From NCBI GenBank assembly GCA_035256085.1, contig DATEYP010000050.1:1-17530 (forward strand): a stretch of DNA of 17,530 nt, read 5' to 3'. Every line of letters starts with the position of its first letter. The stretch's first letter is position 1. Origin of the DNA: UBA6901 sp035256085 (GTDB lineage: Bacteria > Pseudomonadota > Gammaproteobacteria > Acidiferrobacterales > UBA6901). A program made the translations under genes and the position numbers. The notes below the pieces were generated by a model. It searched no databases. It saw only the letters and a program-made list of their open reading frames with translations, and was not told the origin of the DNA. This document shows positions 1-7,715 of the stretch, piece by piece.

Positions 1-228
1 GGCACGCCGATCCTGGTGCTGTTCTCGAGCCCGGAGCGCGCCAAGGATTTCATTCGCGATTATCCCGGATTCGGCGGCGGCATTCTCACCGAATTCACCT
101 GGGTGCTGGAGAAAATGGGCCGTGACTTCGGCATTGCCCTCAACCCCGGTCTCGATGTCGGTTTCGACATGGAGCCGGAGACGGTCAACGAGCTCGTCGA
201 TGGGTTGGGGCAGCAGGCCCGGCACTGA
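1..228 (+). CDS. SseB-like protein, C-terminal part (partial)
   Basis: The frame is open from base 1 and ends with TGA at 226-228, leaving 75 residues of a protein whose start lies before the window. The visible part has a hydrophobic strand (residues 3-8, PILVLF), then SSPERAKDF, and the segment ALNPGLDVGFDMEPETV. The pattern 'alNPG...g.....pe.v..l' resembles the end of the SseB N-terminal domain (enhanced serine sensitivity family), a small cytoplasmic domain of poorly defined role. The assignment rests on this short pattern only, so it is moderate. An internal ATG at 16 is not a plausible start because the reading frame and the domain continue upstream. A CAGAT palindromic repeat begins 47 bases after the stop. 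Confidence 0.5.
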   Translation, partial: GTPILVLFSSPERAKDFIRDYPGFGGGILTEFTWVLEKMGRDFGIALNPGLDVGFDMEPETVNELVDGLGQQARH

Positions 229-274
229 TCCCGGTCGATTCCCAGTGTTGAGAAACAAGTTGAATAATAATTTC

Positions 275-365
275 AGCCGCAGATGGACGCAGATGATCAC
301 AGATTAAAACCAGGAATGTGATAACAAATCGGCATCATCTGCGTTTATCTGTGTTCATCTGTGGC
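275..365. repeat. CAGAT inverted repeat, copy A
   Basis: Two arms of about 32 bases (275-306 and 334-365) are near-complementary around a centre of about 27 bases. Each arm consists of three roughly 10-base units of the form CRCAGATNAA. The right arm read on the minus strand gives GCCACAGATGAA, CACAGATAAA and CGCAGATGAT. It sits between the SseB-like gene and the FAD protein gene. The same arms recur at 4792, 13182 and 13421 in this window, with different centres. Confidence 0.85.
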
Positions 366-446
366 CAAAAATAATATAACCGACAAGACCATCGAGTTAC
401 CGGCTTACCTGCTGTCCGAAGGCTGATCTTTTGCGCGCGCTTGCTG

Positions 447-452
447 CATAAT
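447..452 (+). promoter_or_regulatory. Possible -10 box for the FAD protein gene
   Basis: CATAAT matches TATAAT at five of six positions and lies 24 bases before the ATG at 476. No good -35 hexamer is seen at 16-18 bases upstream (the region reads CTGATCT), so this is only a candidate. Confidence 0.3.
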
Positions 453-475
453 CGCCATTCCACCGGACTGGCGGC

Positions 476-2128
476 ATGCTGCGACTCACCGAAATCAAGC
501 TTCCCCTCGATCATGCCACCGAGGCCCTGCGCGCGCTGGTCCTGCGCACCCTCGGCATTCCGGCGGCGGACCTGCTCGGAGTTCACGTGCGCCGGCGCGG
601 CCATGACGCGCGCAAGCCGGGCGTCATCGCCTTTGTCTACACGCTCGATGTCGAGGTGCGCGACGAAGGCGCGCTGCTGAAGAAATTCCACGGCAGCCCG
701 CACATCGGTCCGGCGCCGGATGAGACCTATCGCTACCCGGTGCACGCCTGTCCTGAGCCTAGCCGAAGGACGGCCGGCGGCGCGGCGGCCCTTCGACCAG
801 GCTCAGGACAGGCGCGCCCGGTGGTGATCGGCAGCGGGCCGTGCGGCGTGTTCGCCGGCCTGTCGCTGGCGCGCATGGGCCTCAGGCCGCTGATTCTGGA
901 GCGCGGCCGCAGCGTGCGTGAGCGCACCCAAGACGTGTGGGGCTTCTGGCGCGAGCGGCGCTTCAATCCGGTGTCGAACGTGCAGTTCGGCGAGGGCGGG
1001 GCCGGAACCTTTTCGGACGGCAAGCTGTACTCCGGCATCAAGGACCGCGGGCACCATATCCGCCGCATCCTCCAGGACTTCGTGGACTGCGGCGCACCCG
1101 AGGAGATCCTGTACATCAGCAAGCCGCACATCGGCACCCTGCGACTGGTGAAAGTGCTGGAGAGGCTGCGCCAGCAGATCATCGCGGCCGGCGGCGAGTT
1201 CCGTTTCGAGGCGCAGGTCGCGGATGTCCTGATCGAAAACAACAGCGTGCGCGGCCTCGTGCTGGCCAGCGGCGAGCAGCTCGACACGGAACATGTCGTG
1301 CTCGCGGTTGGTCACAGCGCGCGCGACACCTTCGAGATGCTGTACAGCAAGGGCGTGCGCATCGACGCCAAGCCGTTCTCGATCGGCTTTCGCATCGAGC
1401 ACCCGCAGCATCTCATCGACGTCGCGCGTCTCGGGCGCTATGCCGGCAATCCGCAGCTCGGCGCGGCCGACTACAAGCTCGTGCAGCACTGCCAGAACGG
1501 CCGCTCGGTGTACAGTTTCTGCATGTGCCCGGGCGGCCAGGTGGTGGCGGCGACCTCGGAGGCAGGGCGCGTGGTGACAAATGGCATGAGCCACTACTCG
1601 CGCGCCGACCACAACGCCAACGCCGGCATCGTGGTCGGCATCACGCCGGCGGATTTCGGCAGCGACCACCCGCTCGCCGGCATCGTCCTGCAACGCGAGC
1701 TGGAAGCGCGCGCCTTCGCGCTCGGCGGCGGCAACTACAATGCCCCGGCGCAGCGCGTGGGTGACTTTCTGGCGGCGCGTCCGTCCACCGGGCCGGGCAC
1801 GGTGCTGCCGTCTTACACGCCCGGTGTAACCTGGACAAATCTGGACGAGAGCCTCCCGGACTATGCCGTCGCCGCAATTCGCGAGGCGCTGCCCAAATTT
1901 GAAAGGACCATCAAGGGCTTCGCGATGCCGGACGCCGTGCTCACCGGTGTCGAGACGCGCACCTCCTCGCCGATCCGTATCCCGCGCGACGCGCACAGCT
2001 TCGAGAGCCTGAACACCAAGGGGCTTTATCCAGCCGGCGAGGGCGCCGGTTTCGCCGGCGGCATCCTGTCCGCGGCGGTAGACGGCATGAAAGTGGCCGA
2101 AGCGCTGGCGCGCGCCCTAATAAAATAG
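476..2128 (+). CDS. FAD-dependent oxidoreductase, COG2509 type (NAD(FAD)-utilizing dehydrogenase)
   Basis: A 550-residue cytoplasmic flavoprotein of the COG2509 group, whose substrate is not established. The start MLRLTEIKLPLDH is typical of the family and fixes ATG 476. A small N-terminal domain (about 1-85) is followed by the FAD-binding Rossmann motif VVIGSGPCGVFAGL (from about residue 115), then the family block FNPVSNVQFGEGGAGTFSDG, a second dinucleotide segment (LAVGHSARDTFEML), and a C-terminal FAD contact in GLYPAGEGAGFAGGI. Between the N-terminal domain and the Rossmann fold lies a 66-base palindromic repeat (747-812) that adds 22 residues without breaking the frame. The stop codon at 2126-2128 is the first three bases of a 31-base direct repeat. 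The gene stands alone on the plus strand. Confidence 0.88.
   Translation: MLRLTEIKLPLDHATEALRALVLRTLGIPAADLLGVHVRRRGHDARKPGVIAFVYTLDVEVRDEGALLKKFHGSPHIGPAPDETYRYPVHACPEPSRRTAGGAAALRPGSGQARPVVIGSGPCGVFAGLSLARMGLRPLILERGRSVRERTQDVWGFWRERRFNPVSNVQFGEGGAGTFSDGKLYSGIKDRGHHIRRILQDFVDCGAPEEILYISKPHIGTLRLVKVLERLRQQIIAAGGEFRFEAQVADVLIENNSVRGLVLASGEQLDTEHVVLAVGHSARDTFEMLYSKGVRIDAKPFSIGFRIEHPQHLIDVARLGRYAGNPQLGAADYKLVQHCQNGRSVYSFCMCPGGQVVAATSEAGRVVTNGMSHYSRADHNANAGIVVGITPADFGSDHPLAGIVLQRELEARAFALGGGNYNAPAQRVGDFLAARPSTGPGTVLPSYTPGVTWTNLDESLPDYAVAAIREALPKFERTIKGFAMPDAVLTGVETRTSSPIRIPRDAHSFESLNTKGLYPAGEGAGFAGGILSAAVDGMKVAEALARALIK
747..812. repeat. Palindromic repeat inserted in frame in a coding region
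   Basis: Arms at 747-769 and 790-812 are 23 bases each and match as inverted repeats with two mismatches. The left arm begins CCTGTCCTGAGCC and ends CGAAGG. The 20-base loop (770-789) is almost entirely G and C. The unit is 66 bases, exactly 22 codons, and is translated in the FAD protein as CPEPSRR...ALRPGSGQA. A single arm of the same family is found in greB at 7773-7795. Confidence 0.9.
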
Positions 2129-2410
2129 ATGTCCTCGAAATCCCCTCTCCCGCGCCAGCGGGAGAGGCCTGGGAGAGGGTTCCTATAGATGTCCTCGAAA
2201 TCCCCTCTCCCGCGCCCCTCATCCCCATCCCTTCTCCCGGAGGGCCCTCACCCTTTGCCCTCTCCCAGAGGGAGAGGGGAAGTTGGTGAGAATCCATATT
2301 TCGGTCGGAGCGAGCCGTAGCGCGCTGGCGCGCGCACTGCATATACCTGGGGAGAGGCCTGGGAGAGGTTTCCGACAGTCGTTCACGAAATCCCTTCGCT
2401 CGCGTCAGCG
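2126..2410. repeat. Mosaic of CCCTCTCCC / GGGAGAGGG palindromes
   Basis: This fills most of the 356-base gap between the FAD gene and mrcB. A 31-base unit at 2126-2156 recurs exactly at 2186-2216, 60 bases away, and a third degraded copy of its surroundings is near 2350-2425. Perfect hairpins include arms 2144-2153/2158-2167 (10 bp, 4-base loop) and 2258-2266/2270-2278 (9 bp, 3-base loop). The 30 bases at 2215-2244 are repeated in inverse orientation at 11845-11874. I see no gene in the gap. Confidence 0.8.
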
Positions 2411-2427
2411 GCGGTCGAAGGTTCCTA

Positions 2428-2433
2428 TATAAT
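2428..2433 (+). promoter_or_regulatory. Candidate -10 box for mrcB
   Basis: A perfect TATAAT lies 51 bases before the mrcB ATG, in the last, degraded part of the repeat mosaic. The -35 position (about 2405-2410, TCAGCG) is poor, so a promoter is plausible but not established. Confidence 0.4.
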
Positions 2434-2484
2434 GATTTGAACGATACACGCGGCATCAGTCCCTGTGCCGCGTCCAAGGGATTA

Positions 2485-4773
2485 ATGAAACTTTCGACAT
2501 TCCGGCGGCACCTTACCTGGAAGCGGCTGCGCCTGATTGGCCTGGCGCTGCTTCTGCTGCTCGCCGGTTTCACCCTGTATCTCGATTTCCGCGTGCGCGA
2601 TGCCTTCGAAGGGCGGCGGTTCGCGCTGCCGGCGCGGCTGTATGCGCGTCCGCTGGAACTGTTTCCCGGCCTCAAGCTCGCGCCGGAGGCGCTTACCCAG
2701 GAACTCGCGCGCCTCGGCTACAAGGAACCGCTCGCCGGCGACGCCCCCGGGCGGTTTGCGCGGCAGGGCAACTCGTTCGAGATCGTGGCGCGGCCGTTCG
2801 TGTTCTGGGATGGCGCACAGCCGGCGCGCACACTGCGCCTCGAATTCCGTGGCGATGCGCTCGTTACAGTGCACGACTTGCAAAGCGACCAGCCGGTGAC
2901 GCTGGCGCGTCTCGACCCGCTCTACATTGGCGGCATCTACCCGGCGCACAACGAGGACCGGCTGCTGGTGCGGCTCGACGAGGTGCCGGAACAGCTGGTG
3001 CAGGCGCTGATCGCCATCGAGGATCGCAAGTTCTACAAGCACCACGGCATTCATCCGCGTGGCATGGCGCGCGCCGCCGTGGCGCTGGTTACCGGGCGCG
3101 GCGTGCAGGGCGGCAGCACGCTCACCCAGCAGCTGGTGAAGAATTTCTTTTTGTCGCCGGAACGCACGCTGCGGCGCAAGGCGACCGAGATTCTGATGGC
3201 GCTGCTGCTCGAGCTGCACTATGACAAGCGCGACATTCTTGAAACCTATCTGAACGAAATCTATCTCGGACAGGACGGCAATCGCGCCATCCATGGCGTC
3301 GGCCTGGCCAGCCGGTTTTACTTCGGCAAGCCGCTGCCGGAACTGACGCTGCCGGAGGCGGCGTTGCTGGTCGGCATGGTCAAGGGACCGGGCTACTACG
3401 ACCCGCGCCGCCATCCGGAACGCGCGCGCGAACGCCGCGATCTGGTGCTCACCGAAATGGCGAAGCTCGAAATGCTGACGCCGGCACAACTCACCACCGC
3501 CCGGTCTGCGCCGCTGGAGGTGATTGAAAAACCCTCCATGGGCACCACGCCCTATCCGGCGTTTCTCGATCTGGTGCGTCGCCAGCTGCGGCGCGATTAC
3601 CGCGAGGACGATTTGCGCTCCGAGGGCCTGCACATTTTCACCACGCTCGACCCGGTGGCGCAAACCAGTGCCGAACAGGCGCTGGCGAAACGCCTGGCGC
3701 AGATCGAGCGCACGCGCAAGGGTGTGAGCGGTCTCGAAGGCGCGGTGGTGGTCACCAATGTCCAGAACGGCGAGGTGCAGGCGGTGGTGGGCGGACGCGA
3801 CGCGCGCTTCGAGGGCTTCAACCGCGCGCTCGATGCACAGCGCCCGGTCGGCTCGCTGTTGAAGCCGGTGACCTACCTCAGCGCGCTCATGCACCCGGAA
3901 CGCTACACGCTGGCGACGCTGCTCGACGACAGCCCGCTGGTGTGGAAAGAGCGCGGCATTCCCGACTGGCAGCCGGAGAACTACGACAAGACCTTCCATG
4001 GGCAGGTGCCACTGCGCCTGGCGCTGGTGCATTCCTATAACGTGGCGAGTGCCCGCCTCGGCCTCGATCTCGGCCTGAACGAGGTGCTCGACAACGCCCG
4101 GCGCCTCGGCGTGGAACGCGAGTTGCCGCCGTATGCCGCGAGCCTGCTCGGCGCGGTGGAACTGGCGCCGCTCGAAGTCACGCAGATGTACCAGACGCTC
4201 GCGAGCGGCGGCTTCCGCACACCATTGCGCGCCATCCGCGAGGTGCTCACCGCCGATGGTCAGCCGGTGCAACGCTATGCGCTGGCGGTCGAGCAGGCCT
4301 TCGAGGCGGCGCCGGTGTATCTGCTCACGTCGGCGTTGCAGGATGTGGTGAGCGAGGGCACGGCAGCCGGACTCAAGGAGTTCCTGCCGCCGTCCCTGAA
4401 ACTCGCCGGCAAGACCGGCACCACGGACGAGCTGCGCGATTCCTGGTTCGCGGGTTTCAGCGGCGACCGCCTGGCGGTGGTGTGGGTGGGCTACGACGAC
4501 AACCGTCCGGCCGGGCTCACCGGCGCGGCCGGCGCCCTGCCGGTGTGGGGCGAGTTGATGCGCATGCTCGCCCCCGAACCGCTCGCGCCACCGCTGCCGG
4601 AGGACGTCGAACGCGTGTGGGTCGATCCGGCCAGCGGCCTGCGCGCCGACCGCGACTGCGCGGGCGCCATCGAGTTGCCGTTCCTGCGCGGCTCGGCGCC
4701 GGAGGAGTCCGCGCCGTGTGCGCATTCGCCTGGGAAGAAAATCAAGAACTGGTTCCGGCGACTGTTTGAGTGA
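2485..4773 (+). CDS. mrcB: Penicillin-binding protein 1B (bifunctional glycosyltransferase/transpeptidase)
   Basis: Class A PBP that polymerises lipid II and cross-links peptidoglycan at the outer face of the inner membrane. The ATG at 2485 has AAGGGA seven bases upstream. A TTG at 2437 would add 16 non-conserved residues and is less likely. The protein has 762 residues: a short cytoplasmic tail, a membrane anchor (about 15-33), and a UB2H-like region (about 55-150). The GT51 domain has the catalytic Glu in IAIEDRKFYKHHG (E179), then GGSTLTQQLVKN and ETYLNEIYLGQ. The transpeptidase has the SxxK motif at S457-K460 (GSLLKP), SYN at 517-519 and KTG at 643-645, so both activities look intact. The next gene is a TPR lipoprotein, matching the ponB-lpoP arrangement of Pseudomonas. 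Confidence 0.95.
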   Translation: MKLSTFRRHLTWKRLRLIGLALLLLLAGFTLYLDFRVRDAFEGRRFALPARLYARPLELFPGLKLAPEALTQELARLGYKEPLAGDAPGRFARQGNSFEIVARPFVFWDGAQPARTLRLEFRGDALVTVHDLQSDQPVTLARLDPLYIGGIYPAHNEDRLLVRLDEVPEQLVQALIAIEDRKFYKHHGIHPRGMARAAVALVTGRGVQGGSTLTQQLVKNFFLSPERTLRRKATEILMALLLELHYDKRDILETYLNEIYLGQDGNRAIHGVGLASRFYFGKPLPELTLPEAALLVGMVKGPGYYDPRRHPERARERRDLVLTEMAKLEMLTPAQLTTARSAPLEVIEKPSMGTTPYPAFLDLVRRQLRRDYREDDLRSEGLHIFTTLDPVAQTSAEQALAKRLAQIERTRKGVSGLEGAVVVTNVQNGEVQAVVGGRDARFEGFNRALDAQRPVGSLLKPVTYLSALMHPERYTLATLLDDSPLVWKERGIPDWQPENYDKTFHGQVPLRLALVHSYNVASARLGLDLGLNEVLDNARRLGVERELPPYAASLLGAVELAPLEVTQMYQTLASGGFRTPLRAIREVLTADGQPVQRYALAVEQAFEAAPVYLLTSALQDVVSEGTAAGLKEFLPPSLKLAGKTGTTDELRDSWFAGFSGDRLAVVWVGYDDNRPAGLTGAAGALPVWGELMRMLAPEPLAPPLPEDVERVWVDPASGLRADRDCAGAIELPFLRGSAPEESAPCAHSPGKKIKNWFRRLFE

Positions 4774-4791
4774 TCTGTTAATATTTCGTTT

Positions 4792-4880
4792 AGCCACAGA
4801 TGAACGCAGATGAATGCAGATGAAAATCAGTCATAAAATTCTTGTGTTTGATCCGCGCCCATCTGTGTTCATCTGCGGCT
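4792..4880. repeat. CAGAT inverted repeat, copy B
   Basis: The left arm at 4792-4823 has three units (AGCCACAGATGAA, CGCAGATGAA, TGCAGATGAA). The right arm ends at 4880 with ATCTGCGGCT. The centre of about 30 bases is AT-rich. It occupies most of the 117-base gap between mrcB and the lipoprotein gene and ends 10 bases before the latter's start codon. Confidence 0.85.
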
Positions 4881-4890
4881 AAAAAATCAT

Positions 4891-5310
4891 ATGAATAAAT
4901 TATCCATCCACATCGCCTCGTTCGTGCTCCTGCTGCTGCTTTCGGCCTGCGCGGCACTGCGTCCAACCATGCCGGTCTCGGAAAATCCGGCCGTGCTCAC
5001 GCTGGTGGAACAGGCGCGTGCTGAAGCGGCGGAGAACAAAATAAAAAGTGCCGTCGCGACCATTGAACGCGCGCAACGTCTTGAGCCCCGCAATCCATGG
5101 CTGTGGCAGGAGCTCGCGCGCCTGCACCTGGCGCAGGGCGACCACGCCCAGGCGGAAAGCCTCGCGGCACGCTCCAATACCTGGGCCGGAAGCGACCGGA
5201 CGCTGCGCGCCGCCAACTGGCGGCTGATCGGCGCGGCACGCGCCGCCCGCGGCGATACGGCGGGCGCACAGGCCGCCGAGGCACGCGCCGCACATCTGGA
5301 GAGCCGCTAA
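4891..5310 (+). CDS. lpoP: TPR lipoprotein, probable PBP1b activator LpoP
   Basis: A 139-residue lipoprotein. The signal peptide ends in the lipobox LLSAC with the lipidated cysteine at residue 20, and the next residues (AA) do not form an inner-membrane retention Asp. The mature part is helical and TPR-like (about 37-135), with the pattern 'A...IERAQRLEPRNPWLWQELARL' followed by 'GDHAQAESLAARS'. In Pseudomonas a TPR lipoprotein encoded next to ponB, LpoP, activates PBP1b from the outer membrane. Position and domain content argue for the same role here, but no LpoP-specific residues were checked. The start has no clear Shine-Dalgarno: the bases before ATG are the end of repeat copy B plus AAAAAATCAT, so translation may depend on coupling or on an A-rich leader. 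Confidence 0.72.
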   Translation: MNKLSIHIASFVLLLLLSACAALRPTMPVSENPAVLTLVEQARAEAAENKIKSAVATIERAQRLEPRNPWLWQELARLHLAQGDHAQAESLAARSNTWAGSDRTLRAANWRLIGAARAARGDTAGAQAAEARAAHLESR

Positions 5311-5433
5311 TTGACGAATTCTGCTGCATTCCACGCTACGGCGTACACTCTTCCTTAATTACTGGATCGCGCACGGTTGCATCTGGCCTGGGAAAGGCTA
5401 ACTTTCTAACAGGGGACACCGGATACACAGCTT

Positions 5434-5463
5434 CGCCGGAGCGGGCGCTATCCCGCTCCGGCG
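5434..5463 (+). promoter_or_regulatory. Perfect 12-bp hairpin in the kinase leader
   Basis: Arms 5434-5445 (CGCCGGAGCGGG) and 5452-5463 are exact reverse complements around the six-base loop CGCTAT. It ends 19 bases before the kinase ATG and has no following T tract, so it is not a classical terminator. It could limit translation or transcript decay; the role is inferred only. Confidence 0.6.
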
Positions 5464-5482
5464 CACCACAACCACGCACTAT

Positions 5483-7666
5483 ATGTCCGTCGCACAATCC
5501 AACAACGCGCTCCCGGTAAACTCGCGGCTTGAGGAGTACGTCATCCAGCGCGTGTTGGGCATCGGTGGCTTCGGCATCACCTACCTGGCGCGCGATACTC
5601 GTCTCGGTTCGCTGGTCGCGCTCAAGGAATACTTCCCGCACGCCTACGCGCAACGCGACAGCACCAACACCATCCGGCCGAACAGCGGCGGCGACACCGG
5701 CGATGCCGAGAACTATCGCTGGGGCCTGCAGGAGTTCTTGAAGGAGGCGCGCGCACTCGCCCAGTTCAAGCACACCAACATCGTGCGCGTGCTGCGTTTC
5801 CTCGAGGCGAACGGCACGGCGTACATGGCCATGGAGTACGAGGAGGGCGAAAGCCTTTCCGGTTTTATCGCGCGGCACGGCGGATTTCTGAACGAACCGC
5901 TGCTGCTCAACGTGTTCCTGCCGGTGCTCACTGGCCTGCAGGCGGTGCACGACGCCGGTCTGCTGCACCTCGACATCAAGCCGGATAACATTTATCTGCG
6001 CCGCAGTGGCGTGCCGATGCTCATCGACTTCGGCTCGACGCGTCAGCGCTCCACCGCCAACCGCAGCCAGAAGGTGGCGTTGACTCCCGGCTATGCCGCG
6101 CTCGAACAGTATCCGGGGCATGGCGATCTCGGTCCCGGGGCGGACGTCTATTCCATGAGCGCCACGCTTTATCGGTGTATCACCGGCCAGGAACCGGTGG
6201 ATGCACGCGAGCGCGAGAATGGCCTGAATAAACTGCACGTGGACCCGCTCGTGCCGGCCGCGCGTTTCGAACGCCCGGTATATAGCCGCCACATCCGCGA
6301 GTGCGTGGATGCCGGTCTGCAACTCAAGTCCGGGGACCGGCCGTCCTCGGCGGCCGCGCTGCAAAACGGTCTGATGGGCAAGAGCATGAATGTCGCCACG
6401 CGCCCGAAGGCCAATGCCAGCATTTTCAGCAGCGGCCAGGGATTCATCGGCCTGTTTACCGGGAAAGAAGGCGAAAAACGCCGCATCATTCCGCGCGGAC
6501 CGGTGGAGAGATTGTTGGTGTTCTCGGTGTTTGCCGCCGTGCTGCTGCTGGTGACGGTCCGTGGCATGCATGCCACGGGCCATCTTGCCGAGGGCGAGGA
6601 ATACGATTATCTGGATCGCCTCCTGGTCGCTTCCGCCCGGTCCGGAAAACAGGCTACGCGTTATGTCGAAGAAAACATCCTGGGCATGAAACGGCCCCCG
6701 GAATATATCCCGTCGCCATCGCCGGTGGTGGCGCGCGCGGCCACGGCGCCGAAGCCCGTGGACGAGAAACCGGCTCCGGTGTTTGAAACGGGGAAAAGCC
6801 CGGTGAACTCCATTGCCCTGCCTGCCCCGGCGGTGGCGCTGGCGTTTCTGCAAGATGGGGCGATGTTGGCCGTGGCCCTGGACGACGGCAGCATCCAGTT
6901 GCGCAATGCTGCAAGCGGTGGCTTGGTGCGTACCTACGCGACTGCCCTCGGACTACCCGGCGCCGTCGCCGCCTCGCCCGATGGCCGGCGGCTGGCGTTC
7001 AGTGCCACGAATTACACCATTCAGATTTGGGACGTCGAGAAGAATATCTTTCTTGGCGAACTGCCCGGGCATCTGGACGCGATCATCGCGCTGGCGTTCT
7101 CCCCGGACGGCCAGCGATTAGCGTCGGCGAGCCGCGATCAGACGGCGATACTGTGGGACGTGGACAGCGGTCAACTCCTGCGCGACCTCAGCAAGCCGGC
7201 GACCGAGCCGCTGGCGCTGGCGTTCGCGCCGGACGGCAACAGGCTGGCCGTCAGTGATAGTGCTGGCGGCATCCACTACTGGCAACTGGCGGATATGCGC
7301 GAAATCGCCTATTTGCCGACCCGCGACCAGCCCGTGGCGGCGCTCGCCTATTCACCGGACGGCAAGTGGTTTGCGCTCGGCGGCGAACAGGGTTTCCTGA
7401 GTCTTTGGGATGTGAGCGGCAAACGCGCGGATCGCGTGCTCCCGCAGGTGCCGGACACGGTGCACGCGCTTGCCTTCAGTCCGGACAGCAAGTGGCTGAT
7501 CGTGGCCGGCTCAGACGCCTCACTCCAGCTTTGGGATGTGGAGACCGCGATATTGGCGCAGCATTACCAGGGCGGTAACCATCAGACTTACACGCTCGCG
7601 CTGACCGCGGATGGGCAACATCTCGCCGCCGCCGGTGACAACAGCAAGATCACGCTGTGGAAATAA
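5483..7666 (+). CDS. Membrane Ser/Thr protein kinase with C-terminal WD40 propeller
   Basis: A 727-residue protein. The Hanks-type kinase domain (about 19-300) shows the glycine loop GIGGFG (26-31), the ATP-binding lysine K48 in ALKEYF, the catalytic loop HLDIKPDN (H162-N169, Asp164) and DFG at 182-184, followed by ALTPGYAALEQY, as in other bacterial kinases of this subgroup. The HRD arginine is Leu163, so it is a non-RD kinase. A membrane segment lies at about 344-362, then a Pro/Ala linker (about 400-440). WD40 units follow to the end (several '...AFSPDG..LA......I.LWDV' motifs from about 445). The expected topology is kinase inside and propeller in the periplasm. Substrates are unknown. 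The start ATG lacks a clear Shine-Dalgarno and follows a perfect hairpin. The gene runs in the same direction as mrcB-lpoP, 172 bases downstream. Confidence 0.88.
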   Translation: MSVAQSNNALPVNSRLEEYVIQRVLGIGGFGITYLARDTRLGSLVALKEYFPHAYAQRDSTNTIRPNSGGDTGDAENYRWGLQEFLKEARALAQFKHTNIVRVLRFLEANGTAYMAMEYEEGESLSGFIARHGGFLNEPLLLNVFLPVLTGLQAVHDAGLLHLDIKPDNIYLRRSGVPMLIDFGSTRQRSTANRSQKVALTPGYAALEQYPGHGDLGPGADVYSMSATLYRCITGQEPVDARERENGLNKLHVDPLVPAARFERPVYSRHIRECVDAGLQLKSGDRPSSAAALQNGLMGKSMNVATRPKANASIFSSGQGFIGLFTGKEGEKRRIIPRGPVERLLVFSVFAAVLLLVTVRGMHATGHLAEGEEYDYLDRLLVASARSGKQATRYVEENILGMKRPPEYIPSPSPVVARAATAPKPVDEKPAPVFETGKSPVNSIALPAPAVALAFLQDGAMLAVALDDGSIQLRNAASGGLVRTYATALGLPGAVAASPDGRRLAFSATNYTIQIWDVEKNIFLGELPGHLDAIIALAFSPDGQRLASASRDQTAILWDVDSGQLLRDLSKPATEPLALAFAPDGNRLAVSDSAGGIHYWQLADMREIAYLPTRDQPVAALAYSPDGKWFALGGEQGFLSLWDVSGKRADRVLPQVPDTVHALAFSPDSKWLIVAGSDASLQLWDVETAILAQHYQGGNHQTYTLALTADGQHLAAAGDNSKITLWK

Positions 7667-7693
7667 ATCAGATACAAGGTACAAGATACAAGG

Positions 7694-7715
7694 GTAGGAG
7701 CGGCCTTATGGCCGC
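7694..7715. repeat. REP-like palindrome (GTAGGAGCGGCC type)
   Basis: GTAGGAG is followed by a perfect 6-bp hairpin GCGGCC-TTAT-GGCCGC (7700-7715). The head GTAGGAGCGGC is the form seen in REP elements of pseudomonads and relatives. It lies between the convergent kinase and greB genes, and the greB stop codon (7706-7708) falls inside the hairpin loop, so it may act as a shared 3' end. Confidence 0.6.

Noticed and set aside
803..1996. 397-codon open frame on the minus strand opposite the FAD protein gene
   Set aside because: Composition is that of an antisense shadow (Arg/Ala/His-rich, no motif), while the plus frame has clear family motifs.
2482..4797. 771-codon open frame on the minus strand opposite mrcB
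   Set aside because: A long antisense frame caused by GC-rich codon use; mrcB has all class A PBP motifs.
5434..5463. Rho-independent terminator for the lipoprotein gene
   Set aside because: The stem is perfect but no T tract follows, and it lies only 19 bases before the next start codon.
5336..6853. 505-codon minus frame opposite the kinase
   Set aside because: Low-complexity His/Arg-rich shadow with no recognisable domain; the kinase frame is certain.
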